Below the pieces are notes generated by a model, which was not told where the DNA came from, ran no database searches, and saw only the letters and a program-made list of their open reading frames with translations. Made by a program: the position numbers and the translations under genes. This document shows positions 34,546 to 43,841 of a stretch of 64,000 nucleotides of DNA, piece after piece (position 1 is the first letter of the stretch; each line of letters begins with the position of its first letter). Source of the stretch: Mesorhizobium sp. SARCC-RB16n (GTDB lineage: Bacteria > Pseudomonadota > Alphaproteobacteria > Rhizobiales > Rhizobiaceae); NCBI RefSeq assembly GCF_008520305.1, contig NZ_ML703269.1:248001-312000 (forward strand). Direction: 5' to 3'.

Positions 34546-34842
34546 ATGGACAGATTGCAATTCGAGGTGCCGGTGCGCATCGCACCAGGCCCAGGCTTGC
34601 CCGTCGAGGAAATCTACAGCGTCGAGCAGGCGCTCGATTTTCTGCAGGATTGGCCGGCGCGCCGGCAGGGACCGGTGTATCAGAAAGCCTTCAATGCCTG
34701 TTTCGGCGCCACGGTGGATGTGGTCAAGAGCGAAGACGCCTGCCGGGCGTTCATGGCGTTCTGCCGCGTCACCGGACTGATGGCCGGCGACATGATGGCG
34801 CTGAGCAAGCGCGGCGGCGAGGCGAGAGCACTGCAGGCCTGA
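34546..34842 (+). CDS. DUF982 domain-containing protein
   Basis: A 98-residue protein of a family almost confined to Rhizobiales. The pattern EEIYSVEQALDFLQDWPARR (about 20-39), GPVYQKAFNACFGA and SEDACRAFMAFCRVTGL matches DUF982. Function unknown; many rhizobia encode several copies. GGGAGA lies at good distance before the ATG. Part of the small-gene pocket between map and the Tad genes. Confidence 0.82.
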   Translation: MDRLQFEVPVRIAPGPGLPVEEIYSVEQALDFLQDWPARRQGPVYQKAFNACFGATVDVVKSEDACRAFMAFCRVTGLMAGDMMALSKRGGEARALQA

Positions 34843-34997
34843 GGGCCGCGTCGAATGTCCGGAGAACCAGCTCAGCTTCGAGCGCCCATGACAATTCGCG
34901 TGCAGCGACGCATCGGCCGTCGCCGTTAAGCTTCCGTTTCCACCTTCGCGGTTAGCCATTGCTTGTACGGCAATGGTTGATTCGTTGCGTCAGTTTC

Positions 34998-35273
34998 ATG
35001 GTTCGGAAGATGCCCTCAGAAAAAGTCCGTGCGTTCCCGATCGATCGTCAGCTGTTCTTGGTCAGGGAAGTTGCCGCCAGGCTCGGCAATCTGCATGGCG
35101 AGACCGCCACCTCCTTCTGGAAGGCAAAAGCGGCGGAGCTGCTCGATCTCGTTGTCGGGACGGGCCGGGACAGAATGGCAGCCAGTGACGAAGTACGCAG
35201 GTTCTTCCTGGCCGTGCAAAGAGAGCTTTCGGCTGGTGCGACCGTAGAAGAGGTCCCGATCCTTACCGCCTGA
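34998..35273 (+). CDS. Hypothetical small protein
   Basis: A 91-residue soluble protein rich in alternating hydrophobic and charged positions, predicted helical (FLVREVAARLGNLHGETATSF; EVRRFFLAVQRELSAGA). It resembles the small DUF6074-type proteins of Mesorhizobium in size and in the FPIDRQLFLVREVAARL opening, but the assignment is tentative. Start codon uncertain: ATG 34998 or ATG 35010, neither with a good ribosome site. Confidence 0.55.
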   Translation: MVRKMPSEKVRAFPIDRQLFLVREVAARLGNLHGETATSFWKAKAAELLDLVVGTGRDRMAASDEVRRFFLAVQRELSAGATVEEVPILTA

Positions 35274-35537
35274 AGTAAATCCTGCCCAGATAAGTCCGCG
35301 CCGTTTTTTCTCCAATGGTGCGCGAACTGCGCCTGTTTGCGCACCAAGGTGGTGGGAGCCAGGGATGATGAGCGCAGCCGCGTCTCGTTGTTTCGGACTG
35401 GTCGAAGCCGCGGTTCTCGGCATTTCAGGTCGTCAAGGTGGCAGCAATTGCGCTGCTTCGAGATATCAAAGTTAAATGCAGAGAAGGTGTTTGGTTGCTA
35501 ATGAATTGGTGGCGGGGGCTGCTCGGGAGGAGCGCCC

Positions 35538-35714
35538 ATGGATACACGAAATGTCGTAGCGAAAATGTCAGCCAAGCTGCTGAAGCATCGTGCCAACACC
35601 CAACCACTGCCCACGCGACCGGTCCGCGCATCGTTGGCTGACATTCCGCTCAGGCCACGGCAGAGGCCCGTCCATTGCCCATCGCCTCCGGCTCGGCCTG
35701 CCAGCAACATGTAG
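35538..35714 (+). CDS. Possible small arginine/proline-rich protein
   Basis: Candidate short gene of 58 residues (MDTRNVVAKMSAKLLKHRA, then a proline/arginine-rich tail ending PARPASNM). The main support is a strong ribosome site, GGGAGG about eight bases before the ATG. No homology recognised. It lies in the gap before the TadG gene. Confidence 0.32.
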   Translation: MDTRNVVAKMSAKLLKHRANTQPLPTRPVRASLADIPLRPRQRPVHCPSPPARPASNM

Positions 35715-35907
35715 CCAAGAGGTCGCGCGGGCTGCACGCTTGGCGACGCCGGAAATGCGTCATTTGCCGTCCGTGGCATGCCGAGAGGGGCCGCGTACCG
35801 AGGCTGGCTATTGAAGCCGAGGGCCGGCTAGCCAACGGACGCCTGGCAGAAAGTGAATCGAACTTTTTAGCGGTTCGTTCATACATGCGTGTTTTCTAAT
35901 TTATTCT

Positions 35908-37137
35908 ATGGCCCGCAACTGCTTCACCCGGATTCGGCTCATGGCGGCCGGCATGCGCCGCAGCAGAGCGGCGAATGTCGCCACCATCTTTGCCCTCACC
36001 CTGCCGATCGTCGTCGGTGCAGCGGGTTTTGGGGTGGAGACCTCCTATTGGTACTACAACAGTCTGAGATTGCAGGCCACGGCGGATGCCGCAGCCTATG
36101 CCGGCGCGCTGGAGCAGATCTCGGGTTCGGACACGCCGACGATCATCGCTGCCGCGACCCAGTCGGCCGCGACGAATGGCCTTGGCGCCGGCACGATCGT
36201 CGTCAATACGCCGCCTACATCCGGGCCGAACACGGCTAAGAACGCGGTTGAAGTGATCGTCAGTCAAAGACTCAATCGGATGTTCACCCAGATCTTCACT
36301 CAGAGCCAGGTTCCAGAACAGGCGAGGGCCGTAGCCCTCATCACCAATGCTTCGAAGGCCTGCATGCTCGCGCTCGATCCGACGGCCTCGAAGGCTGTGC
36401 TGTTTTCGGGCAACACCAACGTGAAGGTCACAGGCTGCTCGGTGATGGCCAATTCGATCGCCTCGGACGCCATCAAGCTTCAGGGATCGGCGGGGCTCCA
36501 GGTCGATTGCCTGATAACGGCAGGCGGCGTCTCTCTCAGCAATCCCGTCACCACCGTTTGCGCGGCCCCGATCACCCAGGCGCTGCCTGCCGCAGACCCA
36601 TTTGCCGGCCTGCCGGCCCCGGCGGCCTCGAACCCCTGCCAGAACGCCAACAAATCGGCGCTGGGGCCGGGGACGTTCTGTAACGGACTCAGTCTCAGTG
36701 GCAATGTCACGCTTCAGCCTGGAGTCTATGTCATCCAAGGTGGCGATTTCAAAGTGAATGCCAACGCCAATGTCTCCGGTGACGGCGTCACCATTTACCT
36801 CGCCGGCGCCTCGCGTGTATCGATGAATGGCAACGCCACCGTGAATCTGAGCGCGCCGACGTCCGGCACTTACTCGGGCGTGCTGATGTATGGCGACAGA
36901 ACGGCCACCGGCGGACAGAGCACCTTCAACGGCACAGCGACGTCGCTGCTGACGGGCGCGCTTTATTTTCCCAAGCAGCAGGTCAATTATCTCGGCAATT
37001 TCTCAGGCCAAAGTGGGTGCACTCAGGTCGTTGCGAATCTGATCCAATGGTCGGGTAGCTCAACCATCAATCAGGATTGCACGAGCCTCGGAATGCGCGA
37101 CATTCCCGCCACGCAGTCCGTAGCATTGGTCGAGTAA
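35908..37137 (+). CDS. TadG-like pilus assembly protein
   Basis: A 409-residue protein with the N-terminal Tad segment RSRAANVATIFALTLPIVVGAAGFGVE and the following SLRLQATADAAAYAGAL, which is typical of TadG/Flp-pilus minor proteins. The large C-terminal part is serine/threonine- and asparagine-rich and probably periplasmic (QPGVYVIQGGDFKVNANA, a beta-solenoid-like stretch). First of three co-directional Tad genes; the ATPase, secretin and prepilin peptidase genes are not in this window. Confidence 0.85.
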   Translation: MARNCFTRIRLMAAGMRRSRAANVATIFALTLPIVVGAAGFGVETSYWYYNSLRLQATADAAAYAGALEQISGSDTPTIIAAATQSAATNGLGAGTIVVNTPPTSGPNTAKNAVEVIVSQRLNRMFTQIFTQSQVPEQARAVALITNASKACMLALDPTASKAVLFSGNTNVKVTGCSVMANSIASDAIKLQGSAGLQVDCLITAGGVSLSNPVTTVCAAPITQALPAADPFAGLPAPAASNPCQNANKSALGPGTFCNGLSLSGNVTLQPGVYVIQGGDFKVNANANVSGDGVTIYLAGASRVSMNGNATVNLSAPTSGTYSGVLMYGDRTATGGQSTFNGTATSLLTGALYFPKQQVNYLGNFSGQSGCTQVVANLIQWSGSSTINQDCTSLGMRDIPATQSVALVE

Positions 37138-37143
37138 CTTCCG

Positions 37144-37584
37144 ATGGAACGACCATCAGCATCGATCCTGAGCGACGATGTGGGCGTTGCCGCGGTCGAG
37201 TTCGCATTGGTGCTTCCTTTCCTGTGCGTGGCGCTGCTCGGCATCCTGGACGGCTGGTCCTATGTGACCAGCTCGCTGTCGATGCGCGCCGGCGTGAAGA
37301 CCGCCGCGAATCTGGTCATGGAAGGATCGACCAGCGATACGGCGACCCAGGCCGTTGCAATCGCGAGCTGGGAAAAGCGGCCGGCGGACGGCCAGGTCAC
37401 TCTAAGCCGGATCTACATGTGCGGGGCGACCGTGGTCGACGCTTCCACCTTGTGCAGCGGGCCGAAGGCGCCATCGGTCTACGTTCAGATCCAGGCATCC
37501 GCCACTTGGGAGCCACCAGTTACCTTCGGCGTCTTTTCCACCTCCAGCACCATCGGCCACTTGGAGGTGATCCGTGTCCGCTAG
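37144..37584 (+). CDS. TadE-like pseudopilin
   Basis: A 146-residue TadE-family protein. The conserved N-terminal motif is [20 protein letters not shown], with the glutamate five residues after the G/A cleavage region, followed by the membrane helix. Two cysteines ([13 protein letters not shown]) may form a disulfide in the periplasmic part. It starts six bases after the TadG-like stop and overlaps the next TadE gene by 11 bases. Confidence 0.87.
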   Translation: MERPSASILSDDVGVAAVEFALVLPFLCVALLGILDGWSYVTSSLSMRAGVKTAANLVMEGSTSDTATQAVAIASWEKRPADGQVTLSRIYMCGATVVDASTLCSGPKAPSVYVQIQASATWEPPVTFGVFSTSSTIGHLEVIRVR

Positions 37585-38041
37585 GGCTATTCCAAGGAAG
37601 GTCCCCAGTGGGTTTCCTTCCGGAATTGCGTCGATAGATAGCTCAAGAGCAAGCGCGTTCAGGCGGGATCGATCCGGTGGGGCCGGATTGGAATTCGCGC
37701 TCATAGCGCCATTCCTTATCATGCTATTGTTCGGAATCTTTGCCTTTGGCTGGTCGATGAACGCTGTCTCCAGCGTTCGCTATACGCTTGAGACGACGTC
37801 GCGTTCGCTGCAACTCCAGAACACGTTGTCCCAGGCTGCCCTCCAATCGATCGCGACGCAGAAACTGCAGGCCCTGGGCCTGCAGGATGTCAACGTCACG
37901 ATCGCGATCGATCCGGTGAGCGGCGGCTTTCGCATGGCGCATCTGACCGCCACCTATGCCTTCGTCATAGACTTCCCTTATTTCAACGCCTTCCCGATCA
38001 ATTACGCGACGACGGTTACCGTGCCGCTGGTCGGCAGTTAG
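37574..38041 (+). CDS. Second TadE-like pseudopilin
   Basis: A 155-residue TadE-family protein: [20 protein letters not shown] gives the prepilin-like motif and membrane helix, and the remainder is a small periplasmic domain. GTG start at 37574 overlaps the previous stop and has GGAGGTG upstream. It completes a three-gene tadG-tadE-tadE operon. No terminator was seen before tRNA-Cys. Confidence 0.87.
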   Translation: MSARAIPRKVPSGFPSGIASIDSSRASAFRRDRSGGAGLEFALIAPFLIMLLFGIFAFGWSMNAVSSVRYTLETTSRSLQLQNTLSQAALQSIATQKLQALGLQDVNVTIAIDPVSGGFRMAHLTATYAFVIDFPYFNAFPINYATTVTVPLVGS

Positions 38042-38263
38042 ACATGTAGTCTGCCCAGACCACCAAGCCTCTGGCCTTGAGCCGCGCGGTCAGGCTGCAT
38101 GAATTTCCCTCATTGACGCGCATGCAATTCATCTCTGGCAGAAGAGTCCTGGGCTGCTCCTTTCCCCCATGTGACAGGATCTTTTCCACAGTCAGGCGTT
38201 GCCGAAATTTTTACCCAAGGCATCAAGAAACTTTAAACCTCTGCCCGTTACCAAAGCACGTAT

Positions 38264-38339
38264 GGCCTCGTGGCGGAGCGGCTACGCTAGAGACTGCAAA
38301 TCTCGGAAGCCTCGGTTCGATTCCGAGGCGAGGCCTCCA
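38264..38339 (+). tRNA. tRNA-Cys (anticodon GCA)
   Basis: A 76-nt cloverleaf with encoded CCA. The acceptor is GGCCTCG with CGAGGCC, the anticodon arm GAGA-CTGCAAA-TCTC giving GCA, and the T-arm CCTCGGTTCGATTCCGAGG. Discriminator base is U, the tRNA-Cys identity element. Confidence 0.92.
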
Positions 38340-38436
38340 AAATTCCGAAGCAGATGGGCTAGTGGTCGGGTGGGAGTAAGTCCCATCCCCGGTTCATTTC
38401 CGCGTCACAAGCGATTCCGCCTGGCTGCAAAAAGCT

Positions 38437-39576
38437 CTATCGGAACAGATATTTCGACACCTCCGGGTTGCCACGGCGCCACATCACATTGTCCAGGAAG
38501 TAGTGGTGCACGTTGATGAAAATCAACACGATGAAGAAGAACAGCGACGATCCCAGAACCTCCTGGTCATAGGGGATAAGGGCGGTCAGCGCGGTCGGAA
38601 TTAGCCAGAAAGCCAGACCGCCGAGGAGGAGGCCAGCACTGATGAACTCCAGAAGCCGCACCCTGTAGGCCGGACCAAGAACGGACAGGATTCCGGATGG
38701 CGGAACTCTGTCGGCATCGCGCCCGTCACGCTCGACATTGCTCTGGTAACGCCAGACCACCGCCAGGTACTGCAAGGAATGGAGCGCCGGCACCACGAGC
38801 AGCCAGAGCGGATTGGTCCTTACAATCAGAATCCAGAGATATAGCGACGCGGTGTAGGCGATGACGCCGTTATACGGCAGGCTGCCGCCATTCCTGCTCC
38901 AACGATTGATCAGCATCACGGCAGTGGCGGCCGTGGAGGCGGCCGCGGCCGACAACGCAATCGCATTGAGCCATGCAGGGGTGGCAAACGTATAATATTC
39001 CAGCCCCAGGTATTTTCCCTGGCTGACCGCCGTGTTCGTCTGAAGCCATGCGAACAACCAAACGGCATAGCTGTTGATCAGCAGGATTTTCTTGTCCGGA
39101 TCGGTGAAGAACCTTCGCTTCAGGACGGCATCCACCATCAACATGCCGTAGCCTTGCTTGACGTAGTGCCAGCCCACGAAAAAGAACATCGCGTTGGTTG
39201 CGTTTCCCAGCAGCCGGGCGTTCGCCGTTATCGAGCCATAGGCAAAAAATGCGCCCATGAGCAGGGGAACGACGATGCCGGCAAAGATATAGCGGATCTG
39301 GAGATTCCCTTCGTATCCGTCGCCGCGCAGCTTCCGCCCAAAATTGCGGTAGAAGAGTTGGTATGAGTGGGCGAAGTGCGGATAGTTGATCAGATAAGCC
39401 AGGAAAAGCATCGTTGCAGCCACAAGACCTTCGTACCTCAGTGGCACGAAGTACAGCGCCGGCAAAATCAGGAATGCGCTGCCGCCGAGCATCAGAAAGT
39501 CCGCGAGCGGACCAAAGAGATATCTTGGTGGCGTTGGCGTGGGAGCACGTAAATCCGCCGAAAGGTGAACTGTCAT
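38437..39576 (-). CDS. Unassigned polytopic membrane protein
   Basis: A 379-residue protein with about nine to ten hydrophobic helices, for example FLMLGGSAFLILPALYFVPL and AYLINYPHFAHSY. Conserved-looking polar motifs sit at membrane edges: NYPHFAHSYQLFYRNF, GWHYVKQGYG and a C-terminal NVHHYFLDNVMWRRGNPEV. Recurrent histidines and aromatic residues suggest a membrane enzyme or metal/cofactor site, but I do not recognise the family. GGGAG precedes the ATG at 39576 with good spacing. It stands alone between two tRNA genes. Confidence 0.8.
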   Translation of the reverse strand: MTVHLSADLRAPTPTPPRYLFGPLADFLMLGGSAFLILPALYFVPLRYEGLVAATMLFLAYLINYPHFAHSYQLFYRNFGRKLRGDGYEGNLQIRYIFAGIVVPLLMGAFFAYGSITANARLLGNATNAMFFFVGWHYVKQGYGMLMVDAVLKRRFFTDPDKKILLINSYAVWLFAWLQTNTAVSQGKYLGLEYYTFATPAWLNAIALSAAAASTAATAVMLINRWSRNGGSLPYNGVIAYTASLYLWILIVRTNPLWLLVVPALHSLQYLAVVWRYQSNVERDGRDADRVPPSGILSVLGPAYRVRLLEFISAGLLLGGLAFWLIPTALTALIPYDQEVLGSSLFFFIVLIFINVHHYFLDNVMWRRGNPEVSKYLFR

Positions 39577-39708
39577 ATTAGCGCTCCCTTCGCATCCATT
39601 TAACCACCGGCCTGTCTGCTCGAGAAGATAGAGGAGCTGGCGGTTAGTGGAAAGGCATGTGCATCTGCCGCAACGAAACGCGGGAGAGAGGCCGATGTCT
39701 GGAAGATC

Positions 39709-39783
39709 TGGTACGCCCAAGGGGAATCGAACCCCTGTTACCGCCGTGAAAGGGCGGTGTCCTAACCGCTAGACGATGGGCGC
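39709..39783 (-). tRNA. tRNA-Glu (anticodon TTC)
   Basis: The reverse complement folds as a 75-nt tRNA with encoded CCA. The acceptor GCGCCCA pairs with TGGGCGT (terminal G-U), the anticodon arm CCGCC-CTTTCAC-GGCGG gives TTC, and the T-arm is CAGGGGTTCGATTCCCCTTG. Confidence 0.95.
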
Positions 39784-39993
39784 GCTCAGACGAAGCGGCT
39801 TATACTGACGTTGCGCGCAACCGGCAACCCGTTAGGTGCCGCCTTGGACAACTTTTTTCCGGCCTTTGGAAACAGGGGCTTCATCACGACCGCGCGCCTT
39901 GGCGGTTAGTAGAAAACGCCTATCGCTTCGCCGTGGGATTATGGCATGCGGAGACTCCGGCCTGATAACAGGCTCCGGCCCGTCAAATCGCTG

Positions 39994-41244
39994 CTAGCCG
40001 TCGTCACCACCGCTGCGCCGGCGGCAGCGCCAGTTCCAGTCGCGCTCGGGGCCGACGTCGACATGGACCGATTCGGTGTGGCAATAGGTGCCGACGCCGC
40101 CGCGGCCGGGCATGGTCCTGATATAGTTCGCCAGCTCCCATTTGGAGACGCCGGGCACCTGGATGTCGGCGGCCGCACAATACATGTGCAGCGAATTTTT
40201 GGCGCCGTTGGCGCGGCGATTGCGGGCCGGGTCGCGATAGCCCGAAGTGACGACCATCTTGCGGCCGTAATGGCCTTCGATCGTCTTCAGCACGCGCACC
40301 AGGGATGGCTTCAGGCAGGCGACGTCCACACTCTCATTCTGCTTCAAGAGACCGTTGGGCGCCAGACGGGCCATGCCGGCCGCGGACGCAACCTGATAGC
40401 TGCCGCCCGAACCTTCGTCCTCATTGAGGTCGACGTCGCTTTCGTCGTCAAGGCCGGACTTGCGCTTGATCTCGAACAGGGCTGTCTGGCGCACGCCGGG
40501 CAGGGCGTCACTGCCGGTGATGTGCCCGGCATTGTCGCCGCCGAGCGAAGCCAGTTGCAGTGGCTTCTGCGTGGAATCAGCCGAGGCCAGTGTGATGATC
40601 GGTTTTGCCGCGGCCGGGGCAGGCTTGGCTAGTACGGTCGGCTGTTCGCCCGTTCGTGTGTTGACCAGCGGAGCGGGTGTTGCCGAAGCAGGGGTGGCGC
40701 CAAACATCGAGGCCAGGAAGCCCTTTTTCTTCGGCGCCTCGGCTTGCGGCATTTCGCCGGCGGTCACATAGACCGGATTGTTCATCACCGGTACCGCAGC
40801 CGGCTTCGGGGCGGTCACTGCGGCGTCGGCGGCAGCGATCTTCTGGGCGACCGCATCGGTCTGCTGCGCCGTCTGCGCCGGCTGCTGTAAGGACTGCGGT
40901 GTCTTTCCCGCGATCGCTTCCGCACCGGCCGGCATTGTAAGCGGGAAGGCGGCTTGCGGCTTGGCCATCGGCACGTAGGCAACTGTTTCGGGGAGCGCCG
41001 TGTCGCTTTCGCTCATCACGGTCGTCTGCTCTGTCGCCACCTGCAACGACGAATCGGCGGCGAGCGGCTTGCCCGTGGAGGCGGCGTGGATGTCCGATGC
41101 GGAAGCATTGTAGCCAGGCATTCCAACCGACATTGTCGGGTCGCCAGCCGATGTGCAGGAGGCCAGAAGCACGGAGCAGAGCGCTGCCACAATGGCGCGG
41201 CGTTCTCCCTTTGCGAGGCTCCATCCTGCTGATTTCAAAGTCAA
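39994..41244 (-). CDS. Lipoprotein with YcbK/DUF882-type M15 peptidase domain
   Basis: A 416-residue envelope protein. N-terminal lipoprotein signal (VAALCSVLLASCTS) is followed by about 250 residues of alanine/proline-rich linker and a C-terminal M15A-like domain (about 295-400). The zinc-site motifs are present: SLHMYCAAADIQVPG (HxxxxxxD) and TESVHVDVG (HxD), so it is probably an active metallopeptidase acting on peptidoglycan. Start is a TTG at 41244 with GGGGGAA just upstream; another TTG at 41238 is possible. Stands alone. Confidence 0.85.
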   Translation of the reverse strand: MTLKSAGWSLAKGERRAIVAALCSVLLASCTSAGDPTMSVGMPGYNASASDIHAASTGKPLAADSSLQVATEQTTVMSESDTALPETVAYVPMAKPQAAFPLTMPAGAEAIAGKTPQSLQQPAQTAQQTDAVAQKIAAADAAVTAPKPAAVPVMNNPVYVTAGEMPQAEAPKKKGFLASMFGATPASATPAPLVNTRTGEQPTVLAKPAPAAAKPIITLASADSTQKPLQLASLGGDNAGHITGSDALPGVRQTALFEIKRKSGLDDESDVDLNEDEGSGGSYQVASAAGMARLAPNGLLKQNESVDVACLKPSLVRVLKTIEGHYGRKMVVTSGYRDPARNRRANGAKNSLHMYCAAADIQVPGVSKWELANYIRTMPGRGGVGTYCHTESVHVDVGPERDWNWRCRRRSGGDDG

Positions 41245-41459
41245 ATTCCCCCTCGACGTCCGGTCGGTGCATCCGTGGCGCTGACTGCTATGTCCGCGTC
41301 AGGGTGACCTTTGTCTCCGATCCGGAAACGAGACCTGTGTCAAATCAGCAAGCCTGTAAGTTTTTTTGCAGCGAATGCCGGATTGCGGCTGCTTGATGGT
41401 TGACGACACCATTTCGCCCGCTTTTAGGGGGCCGTCAACTCACCAGACATTACAGTCCG

Positions 41460-43295
41460 TTACACACGCACCTTGACATAGGTACCGGGAGCATCTCCCA
41501 AGGTTTTCATATGCTTGCCGGGTTTGCGAGCAGGTACGCGGGTGTTGTCCTTGGCTTCTATCCAGCTTTGCCAGTGTGGCCACCAGGATCCCGGATGGTC
41601 GGTGGCAGAGGCTATCCACTGGTCGAAGTCGCCCTTCGGCGGTCCGCCGGTCCAGTACTGATATTTGTTGGATGCGGGCGGATTGACGACGCCCGCGATA
41701 TGGCCCGATCCCGCCATCACGTATTCGACCGGGCCGCCGAAATATTTCGAGCCGAGGAAGACAGACAGCGCCGGCGCGATGTGATCTTCCCTGGAGGCAA
41801 GGTTGTAGATTGGGATAGTGACATCGCCGAGCGAGACCGTGTGGCCCGCAAGTTCCATCGTCCCGCGCGAGAGGTTGTTCTCGAGATAGCAGTTGCGCAG
41901 GTAGAACGAATGGTTGGCCGCCGCCATGCGGGTCGAATCGGCGTTCCAGTAAAGCAGGTCGAAGGGCAGGGGATCCTTGCCGCGCATATAGTTGTTGACG
42001 ACATAGGGCCAGATCAGATCGCCGGAGCGCAGCATGTTAAAAGCGGTCGCCATCTTGGTGCCGTCGAGATAGCCCTTTTCGTTCATCGACTTTTCCACCG
42101 CCGCGACCTGTTCCTCGTCGACGAACACTTTCAGGTCGCCGGCATAGGTGAAGTCGACCTGCGTGGTGAAGAAAGTCACCGACTTGATGCGGTCGTCGCC
42201 TTCGCGAGCCATCAGCGCCAGTGCCGCCGCCAGCAGCGTGCCGCCGACACAATAGCCGATCGCGTTGACATCCCGCTCGCCGGTGGCCTTCTCGATCGTG
42301 TCGAGGCCGTATTGGAGGCCTTCCCTGATATAGGCTTCCCAGTTCTTGGCGCCGTGGCGTTCATCCGGATTGATCCAAGAGATGACGAACACGGTGTGGC
42401 CTTGCTCGATCGCCCAGCGGATGAAGGATTTCTGCGGGTTGAGGTCGAGGATATAGAACTTGTTGATCCAGGGCGGGCAGATCAGCAGCGGCCGCTTCAG
42501 CACCGTCTCGGTCGCCGCATCGTACTGGATGATCTCGGCGACATCGCTGCGGCCGACCACCTTGCCGGGCGTGGTGGCGATGTTCCTGCCGATCTCGAAG
42601 GGCGAATAGTCGGCCTGGCGCAATTTCAGGTCGCCCTTGCCGGCGGCGATGTCCTCGGCCAGCATCTTCATACCGCGCACCAGGTTTTCGCCGTTGGAGG
42701 CGACGGTTTCGCGGAACAGTTCGGGATTGGTCAGGATGAAATTGGACGGCGAGATAGCGTTGGATACCTGCTTGACGTAGAAGCTCGCCTTGTGGCGGGT
42801 ATGCTCGTCCAGGCCTTCGGCGTGGTCGACCAGTTCGGACGCCCAGCGCGAGGTGACGAGATAGGCCTGTTTGAGGAAGTCGAAGAAGGCGTTGCGGCCC
42901 CATTCCGGATCCTGGAAGCGCTTGTCGCCGCGCTCCGGCTTGACGGCATCGTCGGGACCTTCGGCATTGGGGCTGACGCGCTGGATGGCGTTGGCCCAAA
43001 CGGTCATATAGCCGGCGAACAGCCGCGTCTGCGCTTCGAGCGCGCGTTGCGGATCGGCAAGCCAGTATTCGCTGAGCTTGGAGAAGGTCTTGACCATGTC
43101 GACGACAGGCTCGGCGACGTGGTCGCGCACCTCACCCTTTTCGCGCGGTTCGGCCCAGGCGGACGCCGCCTTGCCGGCCTGCTCGATCATCCGCGCCATG
43201 TTCAGCGCGAAGCGTTCCGGGTCCTTCACCAGATATTGCTCGACCGTCGAAGGTCCGCCATCTTCCGCTTTGCCCGAATCGGGTGTTTTGGACAT
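41460..43295 (-). CDS. phaC: Class I poly(3-hydroxyalkanoate) polymerase PhaC
   Basis: Polymerises hydroxybutyryl-CoA into polyhydroxybutyrate granules. The 611-residue length is that of class I synthases. The lipase-like box with the catalytic cysteine is IGYCVGGTLLAAALA; the aspartate is in YNLASREDHIAP and the histidine in MAGSGHIAGVVNPP. The tryptophan-rich core (LICPPWINKFYILDLNPQKS) is conserved. ATG 43295 chosen. It is divergent from a small lipoprotein gene with about 100 bp between them; no phaA/phaB or regulator is in the window. Confidence 0.96.
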   Translation of the reverse strand: MSKTPDSGKAEDGGPSTVEQYLVKDPERFALNMARMIEQAGKAASAWAEPREKGEVRDHVAEPVVDMVKTFSKLSEYWLADPQRALEAQTRLFAGYMTVWANAIQRVSPNAEGPDDAVKPERGDKRFQDPEWGRNAFFDFLKQAYLVTSRWASELVDHAEGLDEHTRHKASFYVKQVSNAISPSNFILTNPELFRETVASNGENLVRGMKMLAEDIAAGKGDLKLRQADYSPFEIGRNIATTPGKVVGRSDVAEIIQYDAATETVLKRPLLICPPWINKFYILDLNPQKSFIRWAIEQGHTVFVISWINPDERHGAKNWEAYIREGLQYGLDTIEKATGERDVNAIGYCVGGTLLAAALALMAREGDDRIKSVTFFTTQVDFTYAGDLKVFVDEEQVAAVEKSMNEKGYLDGTKMATAFNMLRSGDLIWPYVVNNYMRGKDPLPFDLLYWNADSTRMAAANHSFYLRNCYLENNLSRGTMELAGHTVSLGDVTIPIYNLASREDHIAPALSVFLGSKYFGGPVEYVMAGSGHIAGVVNPPASNKYQYWTGGPPKGDFDQWIASATDHPGSWWPHWQSWIEAKDNTRVPARKPGKHMKTLGDAPGTYVKVRV

Positions 43296-43392
43296 GGTTC
43301 GCGGGGTTCCTCCGGAAGCGTTTTCTTGACATATTAACATGGGACATCCGACAGGGTCCAATCTCGCTTACCCCGGCTGCCAAGGAAACAAT

Positions 43393-43797
43393 ATGACGAT
43401 TAGGTTTGGCGAGACTGTTTTTTTCGGTGCCGGCCACTTTTGCCGCATCGGCGCGGCCATCATGCTCCTGGGCGTGGCCGGATGCTCGAGCACAAATACC
43501 GGCGGTCCGGTGCCGATGGCCACCGACGCGGGTCCGAAGGACACGGGCACCTTCCCGAACCTCAACATTCCGCCGCAGGTGGCGGCGAAACAGTTCACCG
43601 AGGCCGAGAAGAACGCCAAGCTCGCCCAACTGAAGGCCGACGAGAACGGGCAAGGCGCCAAGCAAGGCGCCAAGGGCGGCGGCGCGGCCGTCGCCAACCA
43701 GGCGGCGCTGACCGATCTCGCCAAGAAACACGGTCCGCAGACGCTGAAGCAGATCGAAGGCAAATGCGACCCCGCCCTCGACCCTACCTGCAAATGA
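43393..43797 (+). CDS. Hypothetical lipoprotein
   Basis: A 134-residue protein with a lipobox (MLLGVAGCSS, cysteine near residue 31). The mature part contains FPNLNIPPQVAAKQFTEAEK and an alanine/glycine/lysine-rich segment, predicted helical, ending in a CDPALDPTCK motif with two cysteines. No family function is known. AAGGAAAC precedes the ATG. Divergent from phaC and about 45 bp before the aminotransferase gene. Confidence 0.8.
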   Translation: MTIRFGETVFFGAGHFCRIGAAIMLLGVAGCSSTNTGGPVPMATDAGPKDTGTFPNLNIPPQVAAKQFTEAEKNAKLAQLKADENGQGAKQGAKGGGAAVANQAALTDLAKKHGPQTLKQIEGKCDPALDPTCK

Positions 43798-43841
43798 GTA
43801 TATAGCGCGCGCCCAACGCTCCCTTGCTGTCTGGAACTGAC

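Noticed and set aside
43326-43331. TTGACA as a -35 box for the lipoprotein gene opposite phaC
   Set aside because: No acceptable -10 is found at the right spacing.
41400-43337. 645-codon open frame on the + strand
   Set aside because: Antisense to phaC, which has its full catalytic triad; the + frame has no recognisable domain.
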